DNA of 64,000 nt, from assembly GCA_963578105.1 (NCBI GenBank), contig CAUZBP010000014.1, positions 16,279 through 80,278 on the forward strand. Reading direction: 5' to 3'. Of the stretch, positions 34,720 to 43,959 are shown one piece after another. The DNA is from GCA-2718815 sp963578105. Lineage in GTDB: Bacteria; Planctomycetota; Planctomycetia; Pirellulales; Pirellulaceae. Position 1 is the first letter of the stretch; every line of letters begins with the position of its first letter. The translations under genes and the position numbers were made by a program. The notes beneath the pieces were generated by a model that did no database searches, was not told the DNA's origin, and was given only the letters and a program-made list of their open reading frames with translations.

Positions 34720-36544
34720 ATCGTTTCCTCCAGTTCTCCTCCTCTTCCCAATGCGGTTGTTCCTTCTTAAAAAGAAGGCAATCTTCAAGCACTAACAAAT
34801 CCATTTCCGTCCGCATAAAACAACGGTAAGCGTCCTGGGGACTGCAAACAATCGGTTCACCACGGACATTGAAGGATGTGTTGACGATCGCACTGCATCC
34901 TGTGCGTTCACGGAAGGCTTCAACCACATCGTAGTAAGCAGGACAATCGTCTCGCAAAATGGTTTGCACTCGGGCACTGTAGTCGACATGTGTAATGGCT
35001 GGCACATCGCTTCGAGGCTGTTGAACAACCTCTAACAAATCGTCATTTCCCTGATTAAAGTGGGTAAGATCCATCTCCAGTCGACGCTCTTCCCTCACTG
35101 GAGCAACCAGCAACATGTAAGGACTTTCTCCTTCCATTTCAAAGTATTTCGAGCAGTCTTCAGCCAACACGGTTGGTGCAAAAGGGCGGAACGATTCTCG
35201 ATACTTGATCTTAAGATTCATGAGCACCTGTGTATCTGTCCGCCGCGGGTCGCCCAGGATGGAGCGCGCCCCTAGTGATCGGGGTCCAAATTCCATGCGA
35301 CCTGCCAAATGTCCCACCACTTTGCCTTCAGACAAGGCCTGGGCGATCCTTTGAGCGCGTTGCTGCGAGTCTTCAACGGCTTCATAAGGGTAGCCTCCTC
35401 GTTCTAAAAAAGCACGCACCTCGGATTTGGAAAAGGAAGGTCCCAGGTAACTGCCCTGTTGCGAATCACGCCCCCGGGAATTCATCTTCCGGGGGACGTT
35501 GAAATGGCGATAGGAAGCCACCAGGGCGGCACCGAGCGCTCCACCGGCGTCCCCTGCAGCCGGCTGAATCCACAATTCGTCAAACAGTTTCTTCCGCCGT
35601 AAAACACCATTCGCAACGCAGTTTAAAGCCACGCCGCCGGCCATCACAAGGTTGCGTTTCCCTGTCAACTCCCGCGCATGCCTGGCCAATCCCAACAGCA
35701 CTTTTTCAGTGACTTTCTGAATCGATGAGGCCAGGTCCATCTCACGGCGAGTGATTCGAGATTCTGCCGGGCGAGGCGGGCCACCGAACAACTCGCTAAA
35801 TCGTTCATTCGTCATACGATTCGAATCGAGATAGCCGAAATATTCCAGATTCAACCGGAACGAACCATCTGGTTTTCTGTGCAGAAGATGCTCCTCGATC
35901 AAGTCGACGTATCGCGGTTCCCCGTAGGGGGCCAGGCCCATCAACTTGTATTCACCCGAGTTGACTTTGAAACCGCAAAAATAGGTGAACGCACTGTAGA
36001 GCAGGCCCAAGGAGTGTGGATACCGGATCTCTTTCAAAATCTGAATCTCACTTCCCGATCCTTGTGCAATGCTGGTCGTTGCCCATTCGCCGACTCCGTC
36101 AATTGTCAGAATTGCAGCCTCGTCAAAAGGAGACGGATAAAATGCCGATGCTGCGTGGGCCAGGTGGTGCCTTGTAAACATGACAGGAACGTTCGGACCT
36201 AACACCTTCCTGATGAATCGTTCCACGTGAACCTTGACTCCCAGCACCGATGGGGCGGCCTTCAGCCATTGTTGCTTCCCTCGCGGTGCGACCGTCAATA
36301 ACGACTTGATCACACGATCAAGTGTAAGCAGAGGATGATCATAAAAGACCACAGCATCCAAGTCGCTTGTCTCAATAAAAGCCTCTCCCAAACAATAGTT
36401 GATGGCTTGTTGTGGGAAACGCGGGTCATGTTTCCGGCGTGAAAAACGCTCCTCTTGGGCAGCAGCCACGATTTCACCATTGCTGACAATTGCAGCGGCC
36501 GAGTCGTGATAAAAACCGGAAATACCCAGTACGTGGACCGTCAT
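34706..36544 (-). CDS. Carbamoyltransferase (NodU/CmcH family), copy 2
   Basis: A full-length member of the NodU/CmcH family (612 residues). The N-terminus VLGISGFYHDSAAAIV is followed by EERFSRRKHDPRFP, HHLAHAASAFYPSP (carbamoyl-phosphate site His residues), DGVGEWATT, KLMGLAPYG, GGVALNCVANG and the C-terminal YRCFMRTEMDLL. It is much closer to copy 3 at 45713 than to copy 1. Its start is adjacent to the stop of the SGNH hydrolase gene, and the small acidic gene overlaps its 3' end. Probably it carbamoylates a glycan hydroxyl. Confidence 0.92.
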   Translation of the reverse strand: MTVHVLGISGFYHDSAAAIVSNGEIVAAAQEERFSRRKHDPRFPQQAINYCLGEAFIETSDLDAVVFYDHPLLTLDRVIKSLLTVAPRGKQQWLKAAPSVLGVKVHVERFIRKVLGPNVPVMFTRHHLAHAASAFYPSPFDEAAILTIDGVGEWATTSIAQGSGSEIQILKEIRYPHSLGLLYSAFTYFCGFKVNSGEYKLMGLAPYGEPRYVDLIEEHLLHRKPDGSFRLNLEYFGYLDSNRMTNERFSELFGGPPRPAESRITRREMDLASSIQKVTEKVLLGLARHARELTGKRNLVMAGGVALNCVANGVLRRKKLFDELWIQPAAGDAGGALGAALVASYRHFNVPRKMNSRGRDSQQGSYLGPSFSKSEVRAFLERGGYPYEAVEDSQQRAQRIAQALSEGKVVGHLAGRMEFGPRSLGARSILGDPRRTDTQVLMNLKIKYRESFRPFAPTVLAEDCSKYFEMEGESPYMLLVAPVREERRLEMDLTHFNQGNDDLLEVVQQPRSDVPAITHVDYSARVQTILRDDCPAYYDVVEAFRERTGCSAIVNTSFNVRGEPIVCSPQDAYRCFMRTEMDLLVLEDCLLFKKEQPHWEEEENWRKRYELD

Positions 36545-37546
36545 TCATCGTCCCCCTTGATGCAAGAAAGACTGGATACAAGGCTTCAAGGAATCGGCCA
36601 GCAATTGATGACTAAGCGGCGTCGGGTGGATGTCACTCGGAAAACGGAATTTGCGCCGTGTACTGTCTGGCACCTGACAATAATCGGGGAGGGGATCGTG
36701 AATCACGGCACCTGTTTCGGTTCCTAATTCTCGAAATCGAGCTTGGTAGGCTGTGGGATCACAAGTCTCTTCAACATGCTGGTAAAGTGGAAGAGGGCAG
36801 ACGATCACGGGAGACGAACATTCTGATATCCATTGGCTCAAAATTGCCTTGGTGAGTATCCAATCAGGATGCTCAGCAGATTCATAGGCCGGCAGGGGTT
36901 GATACCGGGACCAACGCTGCACCACGTCTCGGGCCCTGGAACCCAGGGTGTTAACCGTTTGTCTAAACCAGGCAAAATTCCCACCCTGGTCGACGTGTTG
37001 TAACTCTTCGGGCGGTAAATGATCCTCCGGAACAGGTTCTTTTGGCACCGGCTCGTGGTAGCGTACCAATTTGCGGTCAGATTCCAAGCAAAAGTAGGGC
37101 TTTGCATAGACGATCCGCTTTCCTGTCGCATCAAGATACACCCGATACCGCGCCGCAACCCGACGGATGTTTTCGACCAGCACCGCGATCAGAACGAGGT
37201 CACATTCAATTTCCGCTGCCAACTCCCGGTAGATCACATATTGCTGATCAGTACCCGTTCCCGAAAGGCCATAATTAAAAATTTCAATCCCCGTAAAATG
37301 GGACTCCAGCAAGTCACTGTAACGGGCACTGTTACTCACGCCATCAGCCGCGGTGAATGAATCGCCAAACAGGAGAATTCGAAACACTCCCGCTGGCTTC
37401 TGGCGTTCAAATTCACGGCTGGAACGAAAGCCTGCTTGGTTGGCCTGGACCAAGTACCCTCCTCCCTCATGCGCAACCCGGGTTTTCAGGCCTGGTATGA
37501 ACGTGTAGCCAATCTGAGGGTGATATTGGAAAAGTTGTCTATTCAT
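36545..37546 (-). CDS. SGNH/GDSL-like hydrolase
   Basis: A serine esterase-type protein of 333 residues. Block I is GDSF with Ser63; the likely block V Asp-x-His pair is Asp305-x-His307 in SDIHPTPLSHQ. There is no signal peptide, so it appears to be cytosolic. I took the ATG at 37546, although a TTG at 37558 is in frame. Its stop TGA is directly followed by the ATG of carbamoyltransferase copy 2, so they are co-translated. Proteins of this class next to carbamoyltransferases may deacylate or transfer acyl groups on the same sugar, but this is inference. Confidence 0.82.
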   Translation of the reverse strand: MNRQLFQYHPQIGYTFIPGLKTRVAHEGGGYLVQANQAGFRSSREFERQKPAGVFRILLFGDSFTAADGVSNSARYSDLLESHFTGIEIFNYGLSGTGTDQQYVIYRELAAEIECDLVLIAVLVENIRRVAARYRVYLDATGKRIVYAKPYFCLESDRKLVRYHEPVPKEPVPEDHLPPEELQHVDQGGNFAWFRQTVNTLGSRARDVVQRWSRYQPLPAYESAEHPDWILTKAILSQWISECSSPVIVCPLPLYQHVEETCDPTAYQARFRELGTETGAVIHDPLPDYCQVPDSTRRKFRFPSDIHPTPLSHQLLADSLKPCIQSFLHQGGR

Positions 37547-38763
37547 CGTGCAGATCAAACGCCACTAGGTTGGCACGTGACCAACAGGGAAGTGCATGTC
37601 GCGCAACCTAACACATGTTTAAAACCTGCGTCAAGTTAGAGGGCTCGCTACGATACCACATCATCCGGCCCAATGTTGAATTTACTAACCCGTGTCACTC
37701 CGGTTACAAACCTATCGTCGTCAGCCAAGGATTCAGGACCCGTCGCTAACAGATAAGAAACACCAAAATTCCGGACCGAAACCTGCCGTCTCGAGGACAC
37801 TACTCCGTCGGCTGATCGCTTTCATTTTTCAATCTGGATCAACAGCAACAGGATCGTCTTCGACTTTCTACTGTGGCAACCGTGATTCTCACGTGGGCGC
37901 ACAGCGGCAGCCCGCTCATTAGGTAATCGACCACGGACGTTTCCTCGCGACAGGTGAATTGCTCCTTGCGTTCCGGTTTCCACAATCTGTCGTTGAATTC
38001 CGGCGCACAAACAGCACTCGAGTCCGGTGAGGCCATTGCTCGTCGAAAGATACGACGGAGTCAAAACCTCGCTGTACGGCCGTTATCATCCATGCACCGG
38101 ATGAACGCCTGACAAATCATGACAAAGTAAATGAAAAGGACGCTGTCACCCTCTGTGCTGGGCTGAATGGTACACCTCTGACGAGTAAATGAAGCTTGCC
38201 TCGCCTATTACAGGGACGCTTCATCGTTCTTGCTCGCAGCGATGTTGCAGAAAAACTCGTTATCCACATTTCCGGATGAACCCGCAGGCCTAAATGAACG
38301 TAGTAACCCAATGTATGGTGTTGTCGACTTTTTGAGACTCTATTGACACCTATTTCAATTGCTCAGCGGGTTGCAGGAGTTGGCCTTTAGTGCAATCCAG
38401 CCAAAACTTCACTTTCCAAAGGTCGCTACCAATAATAGTTGACCTCCAATACGACCGTGACAATTGGATCACCTTACCCCATCTCCTTGACCATTTCAGT
38501 TCCTCTTGTTTAAATAAACCGCGGGCGCCGGTCGTAAAGAAAACACGACACCCATGAGGGTGCTATGATTTGGTACTAGTCGACATAAAGTCAAACCTGC
38601 TTCGTCCCCGGAGAAGATTTTCTTATATCTCCAACGACAGAAGACGAACACGGGTTTAAATTGACGAACGTTCTGCGCCAAATCGTTTAATTCTCTAACC
38701 CACCGTTCTCTTCAACTCAAAGGATTAAACGGGTCGCTTGCAACAAATAATTGACCTGAACTC
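37547..38763. other. Long gene-free region (about 1.2 kb)
   Basis: No gene could be supported here. Frames longer than 60 codons exist on both strands (for example 37692-37922 plus, 37822-38064 minus, 38117-38311 minus), but their translations show no domain or signal. The region separates the minus-strand SGNH gene from the plus-strand WecA-like gene, so both promoters should lie in it. Its ends show no clear intrinsic terminator. Confidence 0.5.
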
Positions 38764-40359
38764 ATGCTATCGGTTAAGGCGACGATAACGATTTTCGCAG
38801 CGGCGTGGTCAGCGCTCATTGTCTCGTTGATCTACACGCCCCTCGTACGTCGCTACGCAATCAAGAGAGGATTTGTTGATCAGCCGGATGGCCGTCGCAA
38901 AATCCACACCAACTCAGTCGCCTTGGGGGGTGGCTACGTCATTCTGGTGTCCACGCTCGTAGGTGTCGCCAGCACCTCCTGCTCAGCTTGGTATTTCTTT
39001 CCCGGGCAAACTGTGTCCGCCATTCCCAACGCAGGATCGCTCGCCGGGCTTGCACTGGCAGCGATTGTTCTCTGCTTGGCTGGACTGGTGGACGACCGAT
39101 CTGGCATGCGGGGCGGTGTGAAATTGCTCTGGCAAATCGCCGCAGCTTCGCTGGTGATCTTTGTTGGTGATGGGCTGTCCATTGGACGCATGGATATCTT
39201 CGGTTTCACTATCGAATTTGGCCTGGTGGGCGTTCTTTTCACGTTCCTGTGGCTACTGGGCGCCGTGAACTCCGTCAATCTGATCGACGGAATTGATGGA
39301 CTGGCCAGCACGATTGGTTTGATCTGTAGCATGACGTTGGGCGTAATGGCGATCATGACAAATCACCTCGTTGATGCGGTCATTGCGTTTTCCCTGGCCG
39401 GTGCCCTGCTCGGCTTTCTGCGTTTCAATTTTTCGCCAGCCTCCATTTATCTTGGCGATGCCGGAAGTATGCTGATCGGTCTCGTTCTGGGAACGATCGC
39501 CCTGCGGTGCAGCATTAAGGAAGCCGCCACGATTGCGCTGGCGGGCCCACTGGCTATCATGGCGATTCCCATGTTTGATTCAGTGGCAGCCATTCTGCGA
39601 CGAAAGCTCACTGGACGCAGCCTTTATACTACTGATCGCGGACACATCCATCACCGACTTCTCACTCGCGGCCTGACCCATGCGAAGGCGGTCGTCTTGA
39701 TCGGTGCGTTGTGCAGCCTTACAGCCTGCGGTTCCTTGGCGAGCATTTACTTCCAGAATGAAATGATGGGTATTTTGATCGTCGTGGCAGTCCTGGTGTT
39801 GATGGTATCGGCACGGATGTTCGGGCATGTCGAACTCCTGTTGCTTAACAACCAACTTATGGGCTTCGGCCGGTCGGTTTGGACCTACGCCACCAACCGT
39901 GAACTGGACGCAGTCCATGGAAGTGTTCAGCTACAGGGTTCCAAAGAATGGGAGCAACTCTGGGAGGCAATTGTCGATTCCACAGACCGTTTTCAGTTGA
40001 CTCGTATTCGGCTGAATCTCTTCCTACCTCGTCTTCATGAAGATTTCTACGCCGCTTGGACACGAAAATCGCGAGCTGCCAGCGATCGACAATGGCACAC
40101 GTCATTGCCGTTAGTGATTGATGGAGAAACCGTTGGCCGACTCGAGGTCAGTGGCGCCCACGAAGCCGAGGAATCGGCGGCAGACATCATTAGCCATTAC
40201 CTTGAATTTCTCGATCCACTTGAACAGCATTTGCGAATGCTCTTAAAGGACAGTCATGAGTCAAAGCCTGTGGAAGTTTGCGACTCTGATCTGCAGCATT
40301 CTCTGGACGATCTTAAAAGTCCGACCGATGTAGTACCTGTGGACACGTCTCACAAGTGA
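38764..40359 (+). CDS. Glycosyl-1-phosphate transferase (WecA/MraY family)
   Basis: This is the likely initiating enzyme of lipid-linked polysaccharide assembly: it moves a sugar-1-phosphate (WecA type: GlcNAc-1-P) from UDP onto undecaprenyl phosphate. Ten or so helices are seen. The NLIDGIDGLA motif (residues about 172-181), GDAGSMLIGL and DRGHIHHRLL (His motif, near residue 295) fit WecA/MraY. The protein is 531 residues, and a soluble C-terminal tail of about 170 residues follows the last helix, whereas most WecA proteins end near 350-370. The gene begins a plus-strand block of glycan genes. Confidence 0.88.
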   Translation: MLSVKATITIFAAAWSALIVSLIYTPLVRRYAIKRGFVDQPDGRRKIHTNSVALGGGYVILVSTLVGVASTSCSAWYFFPGQTVSAIPNAGSLAGLALAAIVLCLAGLVDDRSGMRGGVKLLWQIAAASLVIFVGDGLSIGRMDIFGFTIEFGLVGVLFTFLWLLGAVNSVNLIDGIDGLASTIGLICSMTLGVMAIMTNHLVDAVIAFSLAGALLGFLRFNFSPASIYLGDAGSMLIGLVLGTIALRCSIKEAATIALAGPLAIMAIPMFDSVAAILRRKLTGRSLYTTDRGHIHHRLLTRGLTHAKAVVLIGALCSLTACGSLASIYFQNEMMGILIVVAVLVLMVSARMFGHVELLLLNNQLMGFGRSVWTYATNRELDAVHGSVQLQGSKEWEQLWEAIVDSTDRFQLTRIRLNLFLPRLHEDFYAAWTRKSRAASDRQWHTSLPLVIDGETVGRLEVSGAHEAEESAADIISHYLEFLDPLEQHLRMLLKDSHESKPVEVCDSDLQHSLDDLKSPTDVVPVDTSHK

Positions 40360-40544
40360 ACTACAGCCAGGTTCCCGCAAGCCCCTCTCAACGGCGCAGC
40401 GGTCGTGGTTCAAGCCAAGGCGTGGTACGAGGATTCAACGAATCACCATACGCGAGCTGCCATTTTTATCTTCACCACCGCAACATGGATTTGAACCGGC
40501 AGGTTGTGGCAGCGCATTTCAGATGCCCTCAGGCAGTTTTCTGA

Positions 40545-41735
40545 ATGAAAATCATCACGATCATTAGCTCCGCCCGCCTCTACGAAGACCGAGTACGTTC
40601 CATTTGCGGACTCGATCAAAACGTGACAACCAGTCTGATCCTCACCAAGGAAATCCCAGACTGGGACCTTCCTCTGCAAAACACTCGGTTCATCACTCCG
40701 GATCGCCCCAAACATGGCCTCTGGTTTTGGTTGTGGGCAGCTCGCACCGCTAAGAGGGAAATGTCGCAAGACGGTCCGGAAGGGGATTGGATCGTCATCG
40801 AACACCTCATGGCAGTCTCTGTAGTCTTCTTGCGACTGCTTTACCGCAGCCGTTGTACCCACCTCACGTTCTTGGCGTCCTGTATTTTCACCTACCTCTG
40901 GGAAAGGGGCTGGGACCGTGACCAGTATGCGCGACCTTTGCACCTCAAGCAAAAGTTGATGTACTACCGGTTCTTCGGGATGAACTGCCTCGTGTTACGC
41001 TTGGGACTCTATTTTTCAAACGGTGTGATTGCTAACTCACCTTTTACCCTGGAAGAGGTGCGCCGGTTCACACAAATTCGAAAAGTCTATCTCTGGCCCA
41101 ACGCGGTACATTCACCATCACAAGAGTTGACATGCAACCCACCTAGAACCGCACCCGCCACAACCACACCCGTCCCCGAAGTCATCCTGCCCTGCAATAT
41201 GCAACCGGCAAAAGGCGTCGCATTGGCATTGGAGCTTTTTCAGCGCCTATCGGACCAACAACATCAATGCCGTTTACTTCTGCTTGGAACGGCCCTCCCT
41301 CGAGACAAATCCTGGTTTCAGCAACTGCTGGAAAAATATGCCGGACAATCGAATATCGAATTTGTGGGGCGTGTTCCTTTCCAGGAGATGCAGCACCACT
41401 ATCGACAAGCAAAGATGGTCATTCTGCCGACCTTCTACGAGGGTTCACCGAGAGTCATTTATGAGGCGGCCCTCTACGGGTGCCCCATCGTCGCCTCCGA
41501 TTTACCTGGAATCCGCATCATTGACCCCGGGGAGGACTTTATCGGATTCTTTCCTGCCGGTGATCTTGAATCATTCCATGTTCAAGTCACAAAACTTCTC
41601 GAAGATGACGAGCTTCGAAAGCGCCGCAGCCAAAAAGGAAAGCAGATCATTCAAGACCAATTCAGCCCGGAAAGAGGAAGCGAACGTCTTTGGTCTATAC
41701 TTTCTGAAGTCGCCTCGGGTGAGAAGATTCAGTAG
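40545..41735 (+). CDS. Glycosyltransferase family 4
   Basis: A GT-B fold retaining glycosyltransferase (396 residues) acting at the cytoplasmic side. The EX7E-type motif is in EGSPRVIYEAALYGCPIVASDLPG. The N-terminal half lacks a signal peptide. It is the first of two adjacent GT4 genes; the next gene starts 45 bp downstream. Donor sugar unknown; the following heptose genes make a heptosyl donor conceivable. Confidence 0.86.
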   Translation: MKIITIISSARLYEDRVRSICGLDQNVTTSLILTKEIPDWDLPLQNTRFITPDRPKHGLWFWLWAARTAKREMSQDGPEGDWIVIEHLMAVSVVFLRLLYRSRCTHLTFLASCIFTYLWERGWDRDQYARPLHLKQKLMYYRFFGMNCLVLRLGLYFSNGVIANSPFTLEEVRRFTQIRKVYLWPNAVHSPSQELTCNPPRTAPATTTPVPEVILPCNMQPAKGVALALELFQRLSDQQHQCRLLLLGTALPRDKSWFQQLLEKYAGQSNIEFVGRVPFQEMQHHYRQAKMVILPTFYEGSPRVIYEAALYGCPIVASDLPGIRIIDPGEDFIGFFPAGDLESFHVQVTKLLEDDELRKRRSQKGKQIIQDQFSPERGSERLWSILSEVASGEKIQ

Positions 41736-41780
41736 TTCCATGACTTGTTTTATTCGAACAGCGCAAAACGTGTGGTCATC

Positions 41781-42938
41781 ATGAAGATACTCGTCAACGC
41801 CACCACGCAGGTCAAAGGAGGAGGCATTCAAAACGCGACCTCTTTTCTGACCGAGGCGCTCCTCGATGATTCAGACCACTGTTGGGAAATTGTGGTCTCG
41901 CAAGCAGTTGCCGACCAACTCGAAACTCGTTTTCCAGGAATCACTCAACGGGCCAACGTGTTTGAATGTTCGCCGGCCCAGCATCGACCGAGCCGACGGC
42001 GTCTGAAGGAATTGGAAAAACAGTTGTCTCCCGACTGTGTTTTCACATTCAATGGCCCGGCCTACGTGCGGTTCCAAGTACCCCATTTACTGGGTTTTGC
42101 TACACCATGGGTCACTCATGCCAGCCCATTGGCTTACCGTGCGTTGTCTTCCAGCCTGGAACGGATCAAGATGATCGCTATGACATCTTATCAGGCATAT
42201 TGGTTTCGGTTCGCCAATGCCTGGGTGACGGAAACGAATGTCTCCAAGGCCGGATTGGCAAAACGTTTAAAGATCGACGCCAACAAGGTGGGTGTAGTTT
42301 CCAATAGCTGCAATCAAGGCTATCTTGAAAGAATTGGTAAGCGACCGTTTCCCCGGCCAGACCAAACCGTTCGCTTACTCACATTTGCGGCGGCTTACCC
42401 CCAGAAACGCCTGGAAATGATCCCGTACGTCGCTGACGAACTGCGTCGTCTCAATCCTCATCTAAAATTTGAGTTTGTCATCACCCTTCCAGAAAAACAC
42501 ATGACCTGCCGACGCGTCTTTACCATAGCCAAAAACCTGGAAGTCTCGCAGTTCATCCGTAACCAGGGTCCCGTCCCATTTGCGGAAGGACCCGGACTCT
42601 ACGAACAGTGCCACGTGACGTTCTTACCGACCCTTCTGGAAACTTTTAGTGCCACCTATCCGGAGTCCATGGCGATGGGGTTGCCGATTGTCACGTCCGA
42701 CCTTGATTTTACACGTGATGTCTGTCGAGACGCAGCGGTGTATTTCCAGGCCGACCATGCGGTGGCAGCGGCAGGAGAGATCAACCGCCTCCTCAGGGAT
42801 GAAACGCTTTGGAATGATTTGATTGAAAATGGTCATCGACGACTCCAAGATTTCCCGACTCCACAGGAAAAGTACAAACAATACATCAGCCTGATGGACA
42901 ACTTACTGCAGTCGCAGCCGGTTGGAGGCCGTTCATGA
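41781..42938 (+). CDS. Glycosyltransferase family 4
   Basis: A second GT4 protein (385 residues from the ATG at 41781). The start at 41745 reads TTG and is disfavoured. The donor-binding motif appears as ETFSATYPESMAMGLPIVTSD, and the middle part has AAAYPQKRLEMIPYV as the basic phosphate-binding segment. Its TGA overlaps the ATG of the GHMP kinase gene by 4 bp, which ties it to the heptose genes and supports the idea that it adds a heptose. Confidence 0.86.
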   Translation: MKILVNATTQVKGGGIQNATSFLTEALLDDSDHCWEIVVSQAVADQLETRFPGITQRANVFECSPAQHRPSRRRLKELEKQLSPDCVFTFNGPAYVRFQVPHLLGFATPWVTHASPLAYRALSSSLERIKMIAMTSYQAYWFRFANAWVTETNVSKAGLAKRLKIDANKVGVVSNSCNQGYLERIGKRPFPRPDQTVRLLTFAAAYPQKRLEMIPYVADELRRLNPHLKFEFVITLPEKHMTCRRVFTIAKNLEVSQFIRNQGPVPFAEGPGLYEQCHVTFLPTLLETFSATYPESMAMGLPIVTSDLDFTRDVCRDAAVYFQADHAVAAAGEINRLLRDETLWNDLIENGHRRLQDFPTPQEKYKQYISLMDNLLQSQPVGGRS

Positions 42939-43909
42939 TCATCTCCCAAACTCCTTTTCGAGTCAGTTTTTCCGGTGGAGGCACCGATCTCCCCGCCTAC
43001 TATCGTCAAGGGCATGGTGCTGTCCTGAGTGTGACGATCAAGAGTCACATGTATGTGACCGTGCACCAGCGATTTGAGCCGACGTTTCGGATCGCCTACT
43101 CGAAAATCGAATTGGCCGAAAACCTTGAGGAGTTAGAACACAGCCTGGTCCGAGAAGCTTTGCGGAAAACCTCTGTTCAAGACCCGCTGGAGGTAACGAC
43201 CATTGCTGACGTACCTGCAGGCACCGGCATGAGTTCATCGAGTGCACTGACAGTCGGACTACTAAACGCTCTTCATGCCCAGCAGGGTAGAATCCCTGAT
43301 CGAGAACAATTGGCCAAGGAGGCATGCGAAATTGAAATCGACCTTCTGGGACATCCGATTGGAAAACAAGATCAGTACGCCGCAGCCTATGGTGGATTGA
43401 ACTACATTCGTTTTAATTCTGACGAATCCGTCGATGTCTGTCCCGTGCCCATCACCAGCGAAACTCAAGAAGAGTTACAAAGCCGGTTACTCTTGTTTTT
43501 TACGGAACAAAAAAGAGACGCCAATCAAATCCTCCGGCAGCAGGCCACCAATGTCTCGTCAAGGTTTGACATCCTGACGGAAATGAGAGATCTTGCCGAA
43601 ACCATGCGTCACGCTCTTACTGGTTCACCGGATCTCGACGAATTCGCACGTTGCCTGGATCACGGATGGGAACTCAAACGATCCCTGGGTGGGGAAATTA
43701 CCAATGAAAAGATCGATTCCTGGTACGCTGTAGCCAAACAAGCTGGAGCCCAGGGTGGGAAACTATTGGGAGCAGGCGGAGGCGGCTTCCTCTTGATCAT
43801 GGCTGCTCCCGGGTGTCATGACAAAATCAGATCGTCGCTGGGTAGCCCACGAGAGATTCCCTTTCAAATCGATCCGTTCGGCAGCCGGATTGTTTTCATT
43901 AGTCGGTAG
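42935..43909 (+). CDS. hddA: D-glycero-alpha-D-manno-heptose 7-phosphate kinase (GHMP family)
   Basis: A GHMP small-molecule kinase of the HddA type, which phosphorylates C1 of heptose 7-phosphate in the GDP-heptose pathway. The N-terminus TPFRVSFSGGGTDLPAYY, the glycine-rich ATP loop VPAGTGMSSSSALTVGL, HPIGKQDQYAAAYGGLNYI and the C-terminal GAGGGGFLLIM match HddA. At 324 residues it is full length. It overlaps the preceding GT4 gene by 4 bp and lies 50 bp before the nucleotidyltransferase-phosphatase gene, so the pathway genes are one operon. The isomerase GmhA is not in the window. Confidence 0.88.
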   Translation: MIISQTPFRVSFSGGGTDLPAYYRQGHGAVLSVTIKSHMYVTVHQRFEPTFRIAYSKIELAENLEELEHSLVREALRKTSVQDPLEVTTIADVPAGTGMSSSSALTVGLLNALHAQQGRIPDREQLAKEACEIEIDLLGHPIGKQDQYAAAYGGLNYIRFNSDESVDVCPVPITSETQEELQSRLLLFFTEQKRDANQILRQQATNVSSRFDILTEMRDLAETMRHALTGSPDLDEFARCLDHGWELKRSLGGEITNEKIDSWYAVAKQAGAQGGKLLGAGGGGFLLIMAAPGCHDKIRSSLGSPREIPFQIDPFGSRIVFISR

Positions 43910-43959
43910 CTGATAAATATTTTTCTTTGGCTTTCCCCTCTGATCCGATTGGCGGGCCT

